A DNA stretch of 64,000 bases from Streptomyces sp. Y2F8-2 (GTDB lineage: Bacteria > Actinomycetota > Actinomycetes > Streptomycetales > Streptomycetaceae). Under the pieces are notes generated by a model that did not search any database, was not told where the DNA came from, and was given only the letters and a program-made list of their open reading frames with translations. The position numbers were made by a program, and so were the translations under genes. The stretch spans positions 124,001 through 188,000 of the forward strand of contig NZ_BNGS01000008.1 of assembly GCF_014905555.1 (NCBI RefSeq), read 5' to 3'. Numbering within the stretch: the stretch's first letter is position 1; each line of letters begins with the position of its first letter. Shown one piece after another: positions 36,799 through 44,444 of the stretch.

Positions 36799-37248
36799 GA
36801 TCTGCCTTCCGTTGTCCTTTGTGACCCCCTGATCCTCGCACGCCACACCCTCCGCGTCGTCCGGCGACCACGTCCGGGGGAAGATCGGTCGGTGGTTCTG
36901 GTGATGCTGCTGGGGCGCGAGGGCGGACGGCGGACGGTTCGCGCGGCCGGTGGCGGCTGCGGGCGTGTGGAAAACGGGTCGAGTCGTCCTGTCTCGAGGG
37001 CGCGGCCGGACGATCCGTGGCATTGTCGGGGACAAGCTCCTGTTACTCCGTATTCATCCGCTCTTGCACGTGATCGGCTGATGCGCGTGATCGTCTCTCG
37101 TCGTCCGCCCGGGCACGACCGCGGTCGTCCGCTTGGGACCGCATGACCCGGATGCCGTTCCTCGCATGCCCGGGTGCTGTTCGACAGGCATGATCCGTAA
37201 AAGGCTGGAAAGTCGAATTACCGTACGCCACCGAGGAGGAGGAACCCC
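36799..37248. other. Divergent promoter region between the cyclophilin and DUF5324 genes
   Basis: 450 bp without a supportable gene. It should hold the two outward promoters; GAGGAGGA at 37234 is the ribosome site of the plus-strand gene. No repeats were seen. Confidence 0.5.
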
Positions 37249-37938
37249 GTGACCCGCATCGACAGCGTGCGCGCCGCGACCGGTTCGGCGAAGGACAGCG
37301 TGCTGCATGCCGCGGAAGTGGTGGCGCCCTACGCCGACACGGCCAAGGACAAGGCAGCGCACTACGCACACGAGGCGCGTGTCCGTCTCGCGCCCAAGGT
37401 GTCGCAGGCCGCCGAACAGGCTCGCGTCCAGTACGACGCCCATCTCGCCCCGCGCCTGGAACAGGCCCGCGCGCATGTGCCGCCGGCAGTGGACCAGGCC
37501 GCGACCCGCACCCGCAAGGCGGCCCGCCAGGCGGCCGACTACTCCCGTCCGAAGATCGAACAGGCCGTCGCCGCGGCCGGTCCGGTGCGGGAGGAGGCGG
37601 CGGCCCGCGGAGCGGCGGCGCTGGCCGCGCTGCGCGGTCAGATCTCGCCGCGGCAGATCGAGAAGCTGGTGCGCCGACAGCGGCGGCGGGCCAGGGCCGG
37701 CCGCGTCGCGAAGGGGCTGGCCCTGCTGGGCCTCGCGGCGGGCGGCGCCTTCGCCGCCTGGAAGTGGTGGGACAAGCAGGCGAACCCCGACTGGCTGGTC
37801 GAACCGCCTGCCGCGACCGAGGTCCCGCAGAGCGAGCGGCTGTCGTCGGTGGACGGCAGCGGTCCCAGCGCGCTGGACCCGGAGGTGGAGGCGAAGCAGG
37901 CCGAGGAGGACTCCACGGACGGCGACGACCGCCGCTGA
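37249..37938 (+). CDS. DUF5324 family protein
   Basis: 229 residues from GTG 37249 behind GAGGAGGA. The first 150 residues are a long Ala/Arg/Gln-rich amphipathic helix (TAKDKAAHYAHEARVRLAPKVSQAAEQARVQYDAHLAPRLEQARAHV), reminiscent of apolipoprotein-like repeats. A hydrophobic segment (GLALLGLAAGGAFAAWKWWD) and a short acidic tail follow. This is the DUF5324 arrangement. It may associate with the membrane. Function is unknown. Confidence 0.88.
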   Translation: MTRIDSVRAATGSAKDSVLHAAEVVAPYADTAKDKAAHYAHEARVRLAPKVSQAAEQARVQYDAHLAPRLEQARAHVPPAVDQAATRTRKAARQAADYSRPKIEQAVAAAGPVREEAAARGAAALAALRGQISPRQIEKLVRRQRRRARAGRVAKGLALLGLAAGGAFAAWKWWDKQANPDWLVEPPAATEVPQSERLSSVDGSGPSALDPEVEAKQAEEDSTDGDDRR

Positions 37939-37968
37939 GTCAGCCTGGTCTGCTGTGGGCTGCCATCA

Positions 37969-38012
37969 CGCCGTGGGGCAGGGGAAGGTGAGGGTTCCCC
38001 TGCCCCACGGCG
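37969..38012. terminator. 18-bp stem terminator after the DUF5324 gene
   Basis: CGCCGTGGGGCAGGGGAA (37969-37986) is perfectly complementary to 37995-38012 with an 8-nt loop. It is close downstream of the stop codon. Confidence 0.85.
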
Positions 38013-38348
38013 CTGTTTCACGTGGAACGAGGGCGGGCATTCACCTCTCCGCTCCGTGATGACGTTTGCAACGCTTCTGGTGTGCACGTTCCGTGGAGAC
38101 TTCGCTCACTCGGAGCACGCCCACGATGACGCACGCCGGGACCTACCAGGTGGTACAAGGACTGTTCGCGCGCCCCGATGGAGGGCCGATGGCCGCCGGA
38201 CCCTCGGAGGGAGACCTCGAGGAGCCCGGCCTTCGCCGGTTGTTCGCGCTATGGATCGCAAAGATTGCAAATTCCGTCTGTGACCGGAGTCACGGCGCAC
38301 GCAAAACCGGTCGATCGCCGCGACGCGGCGTCCGACCGGTTTCGAGTG
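38013..38348. other. Region between the DUF5324 gene and tRNA-Ala
   Basis: 336 bp with no supported gene. The right part is the tRNA-Ala terminator hairpin. A weak open frame around 38126 runs into the tRNA and is not accepted. Confidence 0.5.
38304..38342 (-). terminator. Hairpin terminator downstream of tRNA-Ala
   Basis: AAACCGGTCG and CGACCGGTTT are perfect 10-bp arms with an inner CGCCGC/GCGGCG stem, followed on the minus strand by a short T-run (TTTTGCG). It lies directly after the tRNA 3' end. Confidence 0.8.
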
Positions 38349-38421
38349 TGGAGCCTAGGGGAGTCGAACCCCTGACATCTGCCATGCAAAGACAGCGCTC
38401 TACCAACTGAGCTAAGGCCCC
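38349..38421 (-). tRNA. tRNA-Ala (anticodon TGC)
   Basis: The minus strand reads GGGGCCT acceptor, D arm TTAGCTCAGTTGGTAGAGC, anticodon stem CTGTC/GGCAG with loop TTTGCAT (anticodon TGC), T arm AGGGG-TTCGACT-CCCCT and AGGCTCCA end. 73 nt; CCA is not encoded beyond the discriminator. Confidence 0.97.
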
Positions 38422-38548
38422 GAGAAGAGACGTCCGGGCGGTGGAACACGGACCGCCGGGCGCTGCGGACCAGCGTACCGGGTCCTGGCCGGTATCTCAC
38501 AAAAAGATGGGGGTCCCCGTGGACAACCACTCTCCGTAAGATGCTCGT

Positions 38549-38572
38549 CGTGGTTCGCTACAGCGAACCACG
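38549..38572. promoter_or_regulatory. 10-bp inverted repeat in front of the HTH gene
   Basis: CGTGGTTCGC, TACA, GCGAACCACG is a perfect 10-bp inverted repeat, followed by a short T-run (GTTTTTGG). It lies 29 bp before the start of the HTH gene. It may be an autoregulatory operator or an attenuator-type hairpin. Confidence 0.55.
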
Positions 38573-38600
38573 GTTTTTGGGGAAGCGATGGGGAGACGCA

Positions 38601-39149
38601 ATGGACGCCGCACAGCAGGAAGCCACCGCAAGAGCGCGGGAGCTGCAGCGGAACTGGTACGGGGAGCCGTTGGGGGCGCTCTTCCGTAGGCTCATCGAGG
38701 ATCTCGGGCTCAACCAGGCCCGGCTCGCGGGGGTTCTCGGACTGTCCGCCCCGATGCTGTCACAGCTGATGAGCGGTCAGCGGGCCAAGATCGGCAACCC
38801 GGCGGTGGTCCAGCGGGTGCAGCTGCTGCAGGAGCTGGCGGCGCACGTGTCGGACGGCAGCGTCAGCGCGGCCGAGGCGACCGAGCGCATGGAGGAGATC
38901 AAGAAGTCCCAGGGGGGTTCGGTGCTGAGCAACACCACGCAGACGACGAACAGTTCTGGCGCGCCCACGGTGAAGCGGGTGGTCCGTGAGATCCAGTCGC
39001 TGCTGCGCTCGGTGGCGGCGGCCGGGGACATCATCGAGGCGGCGGACACCCTCGCCCCGAGCCATCCGGAACTGGCAGAGTTCCTCCGGGTGTACGGCGC
39101 CGGCCGCACCTCCGACGCGGTCGCCCACTACCAGTCCCACCAGAACTGA
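38601..39149 (+). CDS. Helix-turn-helix DNA-binding protein
   Basis: 182 residues from ATG 38601 behind GGGAGACGCA. An N-terminal helical segment (EATARARELQRNWYGEPLGALFRRLIEDLGLNQARLAGVLGLSAPMLSQLMSGQRAKIGNPAVVQRVQLLQEL) is an XRE-like helix-turn-helix. The remainder is helical (VKRVVREIQSLLRSVAAAGDIIEAADTLAPSHPELAEFLRVYG). It is single-domain with no ligand pocket visible. An 18-20 bp inverted repeat sits in its leader. It is directly followed by a Ser/Thr kinase gene, with which it is probably co-transcribed. Confidence 0.85.
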   Translation: MDAAQQEATARARELQRNWYGEPLGALFRRLIEDLGLNQARLAGVLGLSAPMLSQLMSGQRAKIGNPAVVQRVQLLQELAAHVSDGSVSAAEATERMEEIKKSQGGSVLSNTTQTTNSSGAPTVKRVVREIQSLLRSVAAAGDIIEAADTLAPSHPELAEFLRVYGAGRTSDAVAHYQSHQN

Positions 39150-39236
39150 GCCGACGCCTTTGCCGCCGGGGACTCTCGCGCCGGGGGGTGCGCGGGGGTC
39201 CTCGTCGCCGTCCGGGAGGGGGAGCGACGTACGACC

Positions 39237-40967
39237 ATGGGTGAGGTCTTCGCCGGGCGGTACGAACTGATCGATCCCATCGGGCGCGGGGGAGTCGGTG
39301 CGGTCTGGCGCGCCTGGGACCACCGGCGACGCCGCTATGTGGCCGCGAAGGTGCTGCAGCAGAGCGACGCCCACTCCCTGCTGAGGTTCGTGCGCGAGCA
39401 GGCACTGCGCATCGACCACCCTCATGTGCTGGCGCCCGCGAGCTGGGCCGCGGACGACGACAAGGTGCTGTTCACCATGGACCTGGTCGCCGGTGGCTCG
39501 CTCGTCCACCTCGTCGGGGACTACGGGCCGCTGCCCCCGCCCTTCGTCTGCACCCTGCTGGACCAGCTGCTGTCCGGGCTCGCGGCCGTGCACGCGGAGG
39601 GGGTCGTGCACCGGGACATCAAGCCCGCCAACATCCTTCTGGAGGCCACCGGGACGGCACGGCCCCGGCTGCGGCTGTCGGACTTCGGCATCGCCATGCG
39701 GCTGGGCGAGCCACGGCTGACGGAGACCGATTACGTGGTGGGCACGCCCGGTTATCTCGCTCCGGAGCAACTGCTGGGCGCGGAGCCGGACTTCCCGGCC
39801 GACCTGTTCGCCGTGGGACTGGTCGCCCTGTATCTGCTGCAGGGTGCCAAGCCCGACGCCAAGGCGCTGGTCGAGTACTTCACGGCCAACGGGACGCCGG
39901 GGGCGCCACAGGGCGTGCCCGGGCCGCTCTGGGAGGTCGTCGCGAACCTGGTGCAGCCGGATCCGGCCGCGCGGTTCCGTACGGCGACCGGGGCGCGCAA
40001 GGCGCTTGCCACGGCCGTGGAGCTGCTGCCGGAGCCGGGGCCCGACGCGGAGCAGGTGGAGATCTTCGACCAACTCGGGCCGCTTCCGCCGGGGTTCGGG
40101 CCCGACGGGCCGGTGCGCGCGGGGGCGGGCGGTGCGGCCGGGGGGGTGTCGGCGGACGGGGTGTCGGCGGACCGGGTCTCGGCATCGTGGCCGGCGACCG
40201 GTTCGATACCACCGCGGCCGACCACGGCGCCCCCGACGACCGGTGCGGGGACGGCCGGTGCCGGGCCCGGGGTTTCGGGCACCGCAACGCCCGGGCCGCC
40301 TCCCCCCGCCGTACGGCCCCTGGCCGCTCCCCTCGTCGTACCGCCCAGACCCACCGTGGATCCGACGCCGTCGCCCTGTCCTGCACCTTCGGCCGCGTCG
40401 GAACCGATGCCCGACACCACGTGGACGTCCGACACCAGGTGGACGTCCGGCCCCACGCCGACGTCCGGCGCCACCCCGACGGCCGGCCCCACGCCGACGT
40501 CCGGCGCCACCCCGACGGCCGGCCCCACGCCGACGTCCGGCGCCACCCCGACGTCCGACCCGGCGCCGCCTTCGCGGCCGTCCGCCATGTCGGACACCGG
40601 GAGTTTCCATCTGCCGCCGCCGCTGCCGTTGCCGCACGAGGCGGTCCCCGTGGTGCCACGGCCGCCCGCCCGGCCGCCGACACCGCCCACGGAGACCGTG
40701 GCCCCGGCCCACGCCCCGCACCACGACCCCACCCGCGTGCCCTCCGCCACGGCGCCCGCGGCAACCCCGGCGGTCGCCGTACAGCAACACCTCCGGGCCC
40801 ACGGCGTCCCCTCCCCGCACGCCGCCACGCAGCCGCAGCGGGTCGCCCGGCACGGCAGGCGAGCGGCCGCCCGGCGCCCCGGCCCGCCCGCGAAGGTCGC
40901 CGTGCTGGTCCTGCTCCTCGCGCTGCTGTGCTACGCGGTCGGATTCTGGGCGTTGCTGCGGATCTGA
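39237..40967 (+). CDS. Membrane-anchored serine/threonine protein kinase
   Basis: 576 residues. The kinase domain (1-265) has GRGGVGAVWRAWDHRRRRYVAAKVL, VVHRDIKPANILLEA, LSDFGIAMRLG and APEQLLG, so it looks active. A 280-residue Pro/Thr/Ala-rich linker includes three tandem 12-residue units of the type TPTSGATPTAGP, encoded by a 36-bp DNA repeat. The C-terminal end is a single transmembrane helix (VAVLVLLLALLCYAVGFWALLRI) with almost nothing outside. No PASTA domains are present. It is 88 bp downstream of the HTH gene. Confidence 0.92.
   Translation: MGEVFAGRYELIDPIGRGGVGAVWRAWDHRRRRYVAAKVLQQSDAHSLLRFVREQALRIDHPHVLAPASWAADDDKVLFTMDLVAGGSLVHLVGDYGPLPPPFVCTLLDQLLSGLAAVHAEGVVHRDIKPANILLEATGTARPRLRLSDFGIAMRLGEPRLTETDYVVGTPGYLAPEQLLGAEPDFPADLFAVGLVALYLLQGAKPDAKALVEYFTANGTPGAPQGVPGPLWEVVANLVQPDPAARFRTATGARKALATAVELLPEPGPDAEQVEIFDQLGPLPPGFGPDGPVRAGAGGAAGGVSADGVSADRVSASWPATGSIPPRPTTAPPTTGAGTAGAGPGVSGTATPGPPPPAVRPLAAPLVVPPRPTVDPTPSPCPAPSAASEPMPDTTWTSDTRWTSGPTPTSGATPTAGPTPTSGATPTAGPTPTSGATPTSDPAPPSRPSAMSDTGSFHLPPPLPLPHEAVPVVPRPPARPPTPPTETVAPAHAPHHDPTRVPSATAPAATPAVAVQQHLRAHGVPSPHAATQPQRVARHGRRAAARRPGPPAKVAVLVLLLALLCYAVGFWALLRI
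40449..40556 (+). repeat. Three tandem 36-bp units inside the kinase gene
   Basis: The unit begins GGCCCCACGCCGACGTCC at 40449, 40485 and 40521 with nearly identical sequence; the third copy differs at its end. It encodes the Pro/Thr/Gly linker and could vary in copy number between strains. Confidence 0.85.
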
Positions 40968-40974
40968 GCGGCGG

Positions 40975-42369
40975 TCACGCGGCCCATCGGCTGCGCGCCC
41001 GCCGCCGCGCGGCGGCCGTCCACACCGCGAGCACCAGGACCAGGGCGGTCCCGGTGCCGATCCCGCCCACCGCGACCGCCGTCATGGTGTGGGAATCGCG
41101 GTACCCGGCTGCGGCCGTTCCCTCTCCCCCGCCGCCTCCGGGCGTCCCCACCACGGCTTCCTCCCGGTCGGCCGCCGTCACCCGGAACACATCACGCGGC
41201 GCGGACCACCCTGCGTACGCCGGAGGGGATGTCGCCGTCCCGCCCACCCGCACGCGCAGCGTCAGGCCGAACGGGCCGTTCCCGAACCGCTGTGCCACGG
41301 GTGCGCCGAGGTGCACGGCGAGGTAGTACCAGCCCGCGAACCGCATACCGCTCGTGCGCTCACCGGCGGCGTGGCGGTTGGCGTAGGCGACGGGCGGCAG
41401 CGGGGTGAGGGCCGCCGAGGTCTGGGCACCGCTGTACCCGGTGGTGGCGTCGTCGACGTGGCCGCGTACGGGGTTGTACAGCGCCATGGCCAAAGCGGTG
41501 CCGACGTAGCCGTCACCGGGGGAGTCGCCGGGGGAGCTGCCCAGCTCGGCGGTGGCGGAAAGCTGCCGGCCCCAGTCGACGGGCACCTTGTAGAAGAGGG
41601 TCTGCCCCGGCCGGATCGCGTCCTGCCAGACGCCCTGGCCCAGAGCGCTCGCCGTGGCGAAGCCGGCCCCGCCCGGGCGCCGGACGGGGTCGCCCAGCAG
41701 GGCGTCGGGGGTCGCGGAGTTCCAGGCGCCGGGCGGTGTGGTGGCCGTGGCGTCCGGCTGCCGCAGGGAGGGTTCGGAGACGTAGTCCAGCTCCAGGTCC
41801 CACGCGCCGGTCGCGGAGCCGGACAGGTCGCGCCGTTCGACGACCGCGTAGTACACCCCGGCGTCCTTGCACCCGTAGCTGCCGGGCCCGGTCTCGCGGG
41901 CGGCCCACGCGGCGACGGGGTGCGGGCTCTGGGTGGGGCCGAAGTGTGTGGTGCCGGAGGAGCAGGTGGTGCCGTCGGCGTCCTGGACGGAGACGCGCAG
42001 GCCGTCGGAGGCGGAGACCTGGGCGCCGGCCCGGGGGACGGCGGTCGCGGAGACGTAGGCGTTGGTGGTGGCGTCGAGGTCCAGGCGGTAGTAGAGCTTG
42101 CCGACCGCGGGGAGGGTGCTCCGGTAGGTGTGTCCGGGCTCAAGGCGTGCGGCGTCGGTGGTGCCGGTGGCGCCCTGGACCGTTCCGGCGTCGGACGCGA
42201 AGGCGTACGGGGCGGGCGTGGCGTCTGCCGCCGGGGCGGCCTGGGCGGCTCGCGCGGGGAGCGCCGGGGTGACACCGAGCGCGGCCGTTGTGCACAGGGC
42301 CACCACCGCGTGCGCCTGCGTGAGCCTGCGCCCTCGCGCTACGCGCCGCGCTTCCGTGCGCCACCACAT
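40975..42369 (-). CDS. Secreted, C-terminally membrane-anchored protein of unknown family
   Basis: 464 residues from ATG 42369 (MWWRTEARRVARGRRLTQ) behind GGGGGCGCGGG. An N-terminal signal peptide (AHAVVALCTTAALGVTPALPARAA) leads to an extracellular region with beta-rich segments (LEPGHTYRSTLPAVGKLYYRLDLD, YGCKDAGVYYAVVERRDLSGSATGAWDLELDYVSEP, QDAIRPGQTLFYKVPVDWGRQL, FGLTLRVRVGG). A Gly-rich spacer and C-terminal transmembrane helix (MTAVAVGGIGTGTALVLVLAVWTAAARRRAR) follow. It converges on the kinase gene with 7 bp between. I do not recognise a Pfam-level domain. It could be a cell-wall-associated or type VII-linked protein. Confidence 0.75.
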   Translation of the reverse strand: MWWRTEARRVARGRRLTQAHAVVALCTTAALGVTPALPARAAQAAPAADATPAPYAFASDAGTVQGATGTTDAARLEPGHTYRSTLPAVGKLYYRLDLDATTNAYVSATAVPRAGAQVSASDGLRVSVQDADGTTCSSGTTHFGPTQSPHPVAAWAARETGPGSYGCKDAGVYYAVVERRDLSGSATGAWDLELDYVSEPSLRQPDATATTPPGAWNSATPDALLGDPVRRPGGAGFATASALGQGVWQDAIRPGQTLFYKVPVDWGRQLSATAELGSSPGDSPGDGYVGTALAMALYNPVRGHVDDATTGYSGAQTSAALTPLPPVAYANRHAAGERTSGMRFAGWYYLAVHLGAPVAQRFGNGPFGLTLRVRVGGTATSPPAYAGWSAPRDVFRVTAADREEAVVGTPGGGGGEGTAAAGYRDSHTMTAVAVGGIGTGTALVLVLAVWTAAARRRARSRWAA

Positions 42370-42571
42370 CCCGCGCCCCCTCTGGCCGTATGCCGCCCCG
42401 GACCGGACCGGGCCGTTCGCCCATCCTGCCCCGCCGGCCACAAGGGCATCAGGGCATCACCGAGGAGCGGCCGAAATGCTCACCCCGAGGAACGGCGCTT
42501 GCGGCAGCAACGCGGCAGCAATCGATCCCTTGACGGGCAGGAGCGCGTCGGGAAGTCCCTGGAGAAAGCAA

Positions 42572-42602
42572 CACAAAACCCCGACCGCGTCGGCGGCCGG
42601 GG
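42572..42602 (-). terminator. Rho-independent terminator of the DLW-39 gene
   Basis: On the minus strand CCCCGGCCGC, loop CGAC, GCGGTCGGGG (one G-U pair) is followed by TTTTGTG. It starts 28 bp after the stop codon. Confidence 0.8.
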
Positions 42603-42630
42603 TCTGCTCTGAACTGCTGTCTGTCGGAAC

Positions 42631-42759
42631 TCACGAACCCGTGGGCACGGAGTCAGTCGCCTCCGTCCACAGATCCTGCTCGGCGCGATCCGCCTGGATC
42701 TGGCGGTACACGAGGAGCCCGCCGATGGCGGCCAGTGCGACCAGGAGAAGCTTCTTCAC
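42631..42759 (-). CDS. DLW-39 family small membrane protein
   Basis: The minus strand encodes a 42-residue protein from GTG 42759 behind GACGAGG: a hydrophobic helix (VKKLLLVALAAIGGLLVYRQ) followed by QADRAEQDLWTEATDSVPTGS. The DLW tripeptide and length match the DLW-39 family, an actinobacterial small protein of unknown role often close to dnaA/gyr genes. It is predicted as a single-pass inner-membrane protein with the C-terminus in the cytoplasm or periplasm unclear. It is monocistronic with its own terminator. Confidence 0.82.
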   Translation of the reverse strand: MKKLLLVALAAIGGLLVYRQIQADRAEQDLWTEATDSVPTGS

Positions 42760-43108
42760 CGCGCGACCTCGTCTTTCCTTGACGTAGGGGACCTCTGGCG
42801 CCCGACTATACACACCGAGCGATATCGATCGGTGACCTGAGCCGGCGCTCAACTCCGGCCCGGCGCAGCGCAGTACGACCGGACCTCACCGCTGACGATC
42901 CGCGGGTGAGCGGACCTCACGGTGTGTGACGTCCACCGCCCTCCACCACTGATTTCCGGCCCTTTTCGGCCTTGTGCGACCCCGTGCGCCCATCCGGGTG
43001 GTGTTCATCCGAAGATCGACGCGGCACGGGCGTCGGTCCACCACTTCGGAGCCCTCATACACATCATGAGGAAAGTACGCAAATCGCCCAACCCGAAAGT
43101 GAGGGGTC
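42760..43108. other. Divergent promoter region between DLW-39 and the DUF6344 gene
   Basis: 349 bp with no gene. CGGACCTCAC occurs at 42880-42889 and 42911-42920 (31-bp spacing), and GTGAG-N5-CTCAC forms an inverted repeat at 42906-42920. These may be regulator sites. Confidence 0.45.
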
Positions 43109-43483
43109 ATGGCCCGGAACAAGGTCATGAAGCTGTGGACCGCCGTCGTCACCGCCTTCCTGGCGTTGTGCGCCGCGCTCGGATTCGCCACCACGAACGC
43201 CACCACGGCCGCTGCCGCGTCCGTACCACAGCCGCAGTCGGCGCGCACCTCCGGCCCGCAGGTGACGCTGCCGTGGCCGGCGCACGGACACCGGGCCCTC
43301 GCCCAGTCCCTGCCCCCCACGATGAAGCAGCGCATCAGGGCGGAGGCCCACGGCTCCTCCCCCTCCTGCCGCCACCGCCCGTCCCCGGCCACCGCCGCCG
43401 GCACGCCCCTCACCCACCAAGCCCTCCGCTCCCACGCCGTACCACGGCCCTTCGAGGAGCCGACCGTGCTGCTGCGCAGCTGA
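43109..43483 (+). CDS. DUF6344-like small secreted protein
   Basis: 124 residues from ATG 43109 (MARNKVMKLWTAVVTAFLALCAALGFATTNATTAAAAS) behind GAGGGG. This start is a clear Sec signal peptide with cleavage near the AAAAS. The mature part is Pro/Arg/His rich, with LPPTMKQRIRAEAHGSSPSC conserved in Streptomyces relatives. No enzyme motif is seen. It is followed by a repeat region and a hairpin. Function is unknown. Confidence 0.75.
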   Translation: MARNKVMKLWTAVVTAFLALCAALGFATTNATTAAAASVPQPQSARTSGPQVTLPWPAHGHRALAQSLPPTMKQRIRAEAHGSSPSCRHRPSPATAAGTPLTHQALRSHAVPRPFEEPTVLLRS

Positions 43484-43511
43484 CGGATCCGCGGACGACG
43501 TTCAGACAGAA

Positions 43512-43591
43512 ACGCTCAGGGACCGAAACACTCAGGGACCCGAAGACTCAGGGACCCGAAGACTCAGGGACCCGAAGAAACCCAGGGACCC
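43512..43591. repeat. Tandem 16-bp repeat ACTCAGGGACCCGAAG
   Basis: Three exact units at 43530-43545, 43546-43561 and 43562-43577, flanked by degenerate units on both sides. It lies just downstream of the DUF6344 stop. Length variation between strains is likely. Confidence 0.85.
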
Positions 43592-43620
43592 ACCGAGGCG
43601 ACTTGCGTACACGCCGACGG

Positions 43621-43660
43621 CAGACGACCCGGCACCTGCTCCCAGGTGCCGGGCAGTCTG
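43621..43660. terminator. Terminator hairpin after the DUF6344 gene
   Basis: CCCGGCACCTG, loop CTCC, CAGGTGCCGGG is a strong stem, extended by CAGAC/GTCTG pairs with small internal loops. Confidence 0.75.
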
Positions 43661-43784
43661 CCGTGTGCTCGTCTTCCGGCACCGGCGCCTTGACCCGCGC
43701 CCGTGCCCCTTCCCGAGTCGTCAGGAGCTCTTGAGGAGTCCTAGGCTGGCCTGGAGGGCCCCCGACGGATCGGTGAGAGCACCA

Positions 43785-44444
43785 GTGCCCAAGGCGTACG
43801 AGCTGATCGCGGACGACCGGCTGATGGACGGACGGCACGGCCACGGAACCCGCGTACGGCGTCAGCGGACGCTCGTGGTGCGCCACAACGGGCGGCACCA
43901 GTGGGAGAAGGACCGCGCCCGGCAGCCGCTGGCCACTCGGGCGCGGACCGGGGCGACGGAGCACGACACCGGGCTCCCGTCGCACCACCTCGTGTTCGTC
44001 GCGAGGTACCGCGAGACGGAGGCGCCCAAGGACCTCGCGGACGCGTTCGGCGTCCCGGACGGCACGGTCCTGCTGGAGCGCACCTACCGGACGCGCTGCG
44101 CGGCCGAGACCGCCCCGTTCAGCCTGGTGACCTCCTACCTCGTCCGTGACGTGGTCGCGGGGAATCCGGACCTGCTGGACGACTCCAACGAGCCCTGGCC
44201 CGGCGGCACACACAACCAGCTCCGCACGGTCGGCATCGAGGTCGACCGCATCGAGGAGCGCTTCACCGCCCGTCCACCGACGCCCGAAGAGGTGCAGGAG
44301 CTGGAACTTCCGCCCGGGACGCCGGTGATCCTGCTCCGCAAGACCTCGTACGACACCGGTGGCCGCGTCGTGGACATCACCGACGTCACACTGCCCGGCG
44401 ACCGCACGGAGCTGGTCTTCGTCACTCCCCTGGAAAGGTGGTGA
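43785..44444 (+). CDS. UTRA-domain protein: GntR-type regulator with its helix-turn-helix missing
   Basis: 219 residues from GTG 43785. The N-terminus PKAYELIADDRLMDGRHGHGTRVRRQRTLVV joins the first helix of a GntR winged helix-turn-helix (normally YxxIADDLR...) directly to its wing (GHGTRV), so about 45 residues containing the recognition helix are absent. The UTRA effector domain (AFGVPDGTVLLERTYRTRCAAETAPFSLVTSYLVRDVV, PPTPEEVQELELPPGTPVILLRKTSYDTGGRVVDITDVTLPGDRTELVF) is complete and the reading frame is clean. It overlaps the downstream glycosyltransferase start. It may be a sensor without DNA binding, a partner of another GntR protein, or a recent deletion. Confidence 0.8.
   Translation: MPKAYELIADDRLMDGRHGHGTRVRRQRTLVVRHNGRHQWEKDRARQPLATRARTGATEHDTGLPSHHLVFVARYRETEAPKDLADAFGVPDGTVLLERTYRTRCAAETAPFSLVTSYLVRDVVAGNPDLLDDSNEPWPGGTHNQLRTVGIEVDRIEERFTARPPTPEEVQELELPPGTPVILLRKTSYDTGGRVVDITDVTLPGDRTELVFVTPLERW

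Larger units (their letters stand above)
43484..43784. other. Spacer with repeats and terminator between DUF6344 and UTRA genes
   Basis: 301 bp with no gene. It holds the 16-bp tandem repeat and a terminator hairpin listed separately, then the short promoter of the UTRA gene. Confidence 0.5.

Noticed and set aside
38066..38410. Small gene between the DUF5324 gene and tRNA-Ala
   Set aside because: The frame continues through the tRNA and ends in the usual false peptide of that gene; no ribosome site of quality.
43512..43591. CRISPR array
   Set aside because: The 16-bp repeats are directly tandem without spacers and no cas genes are present.
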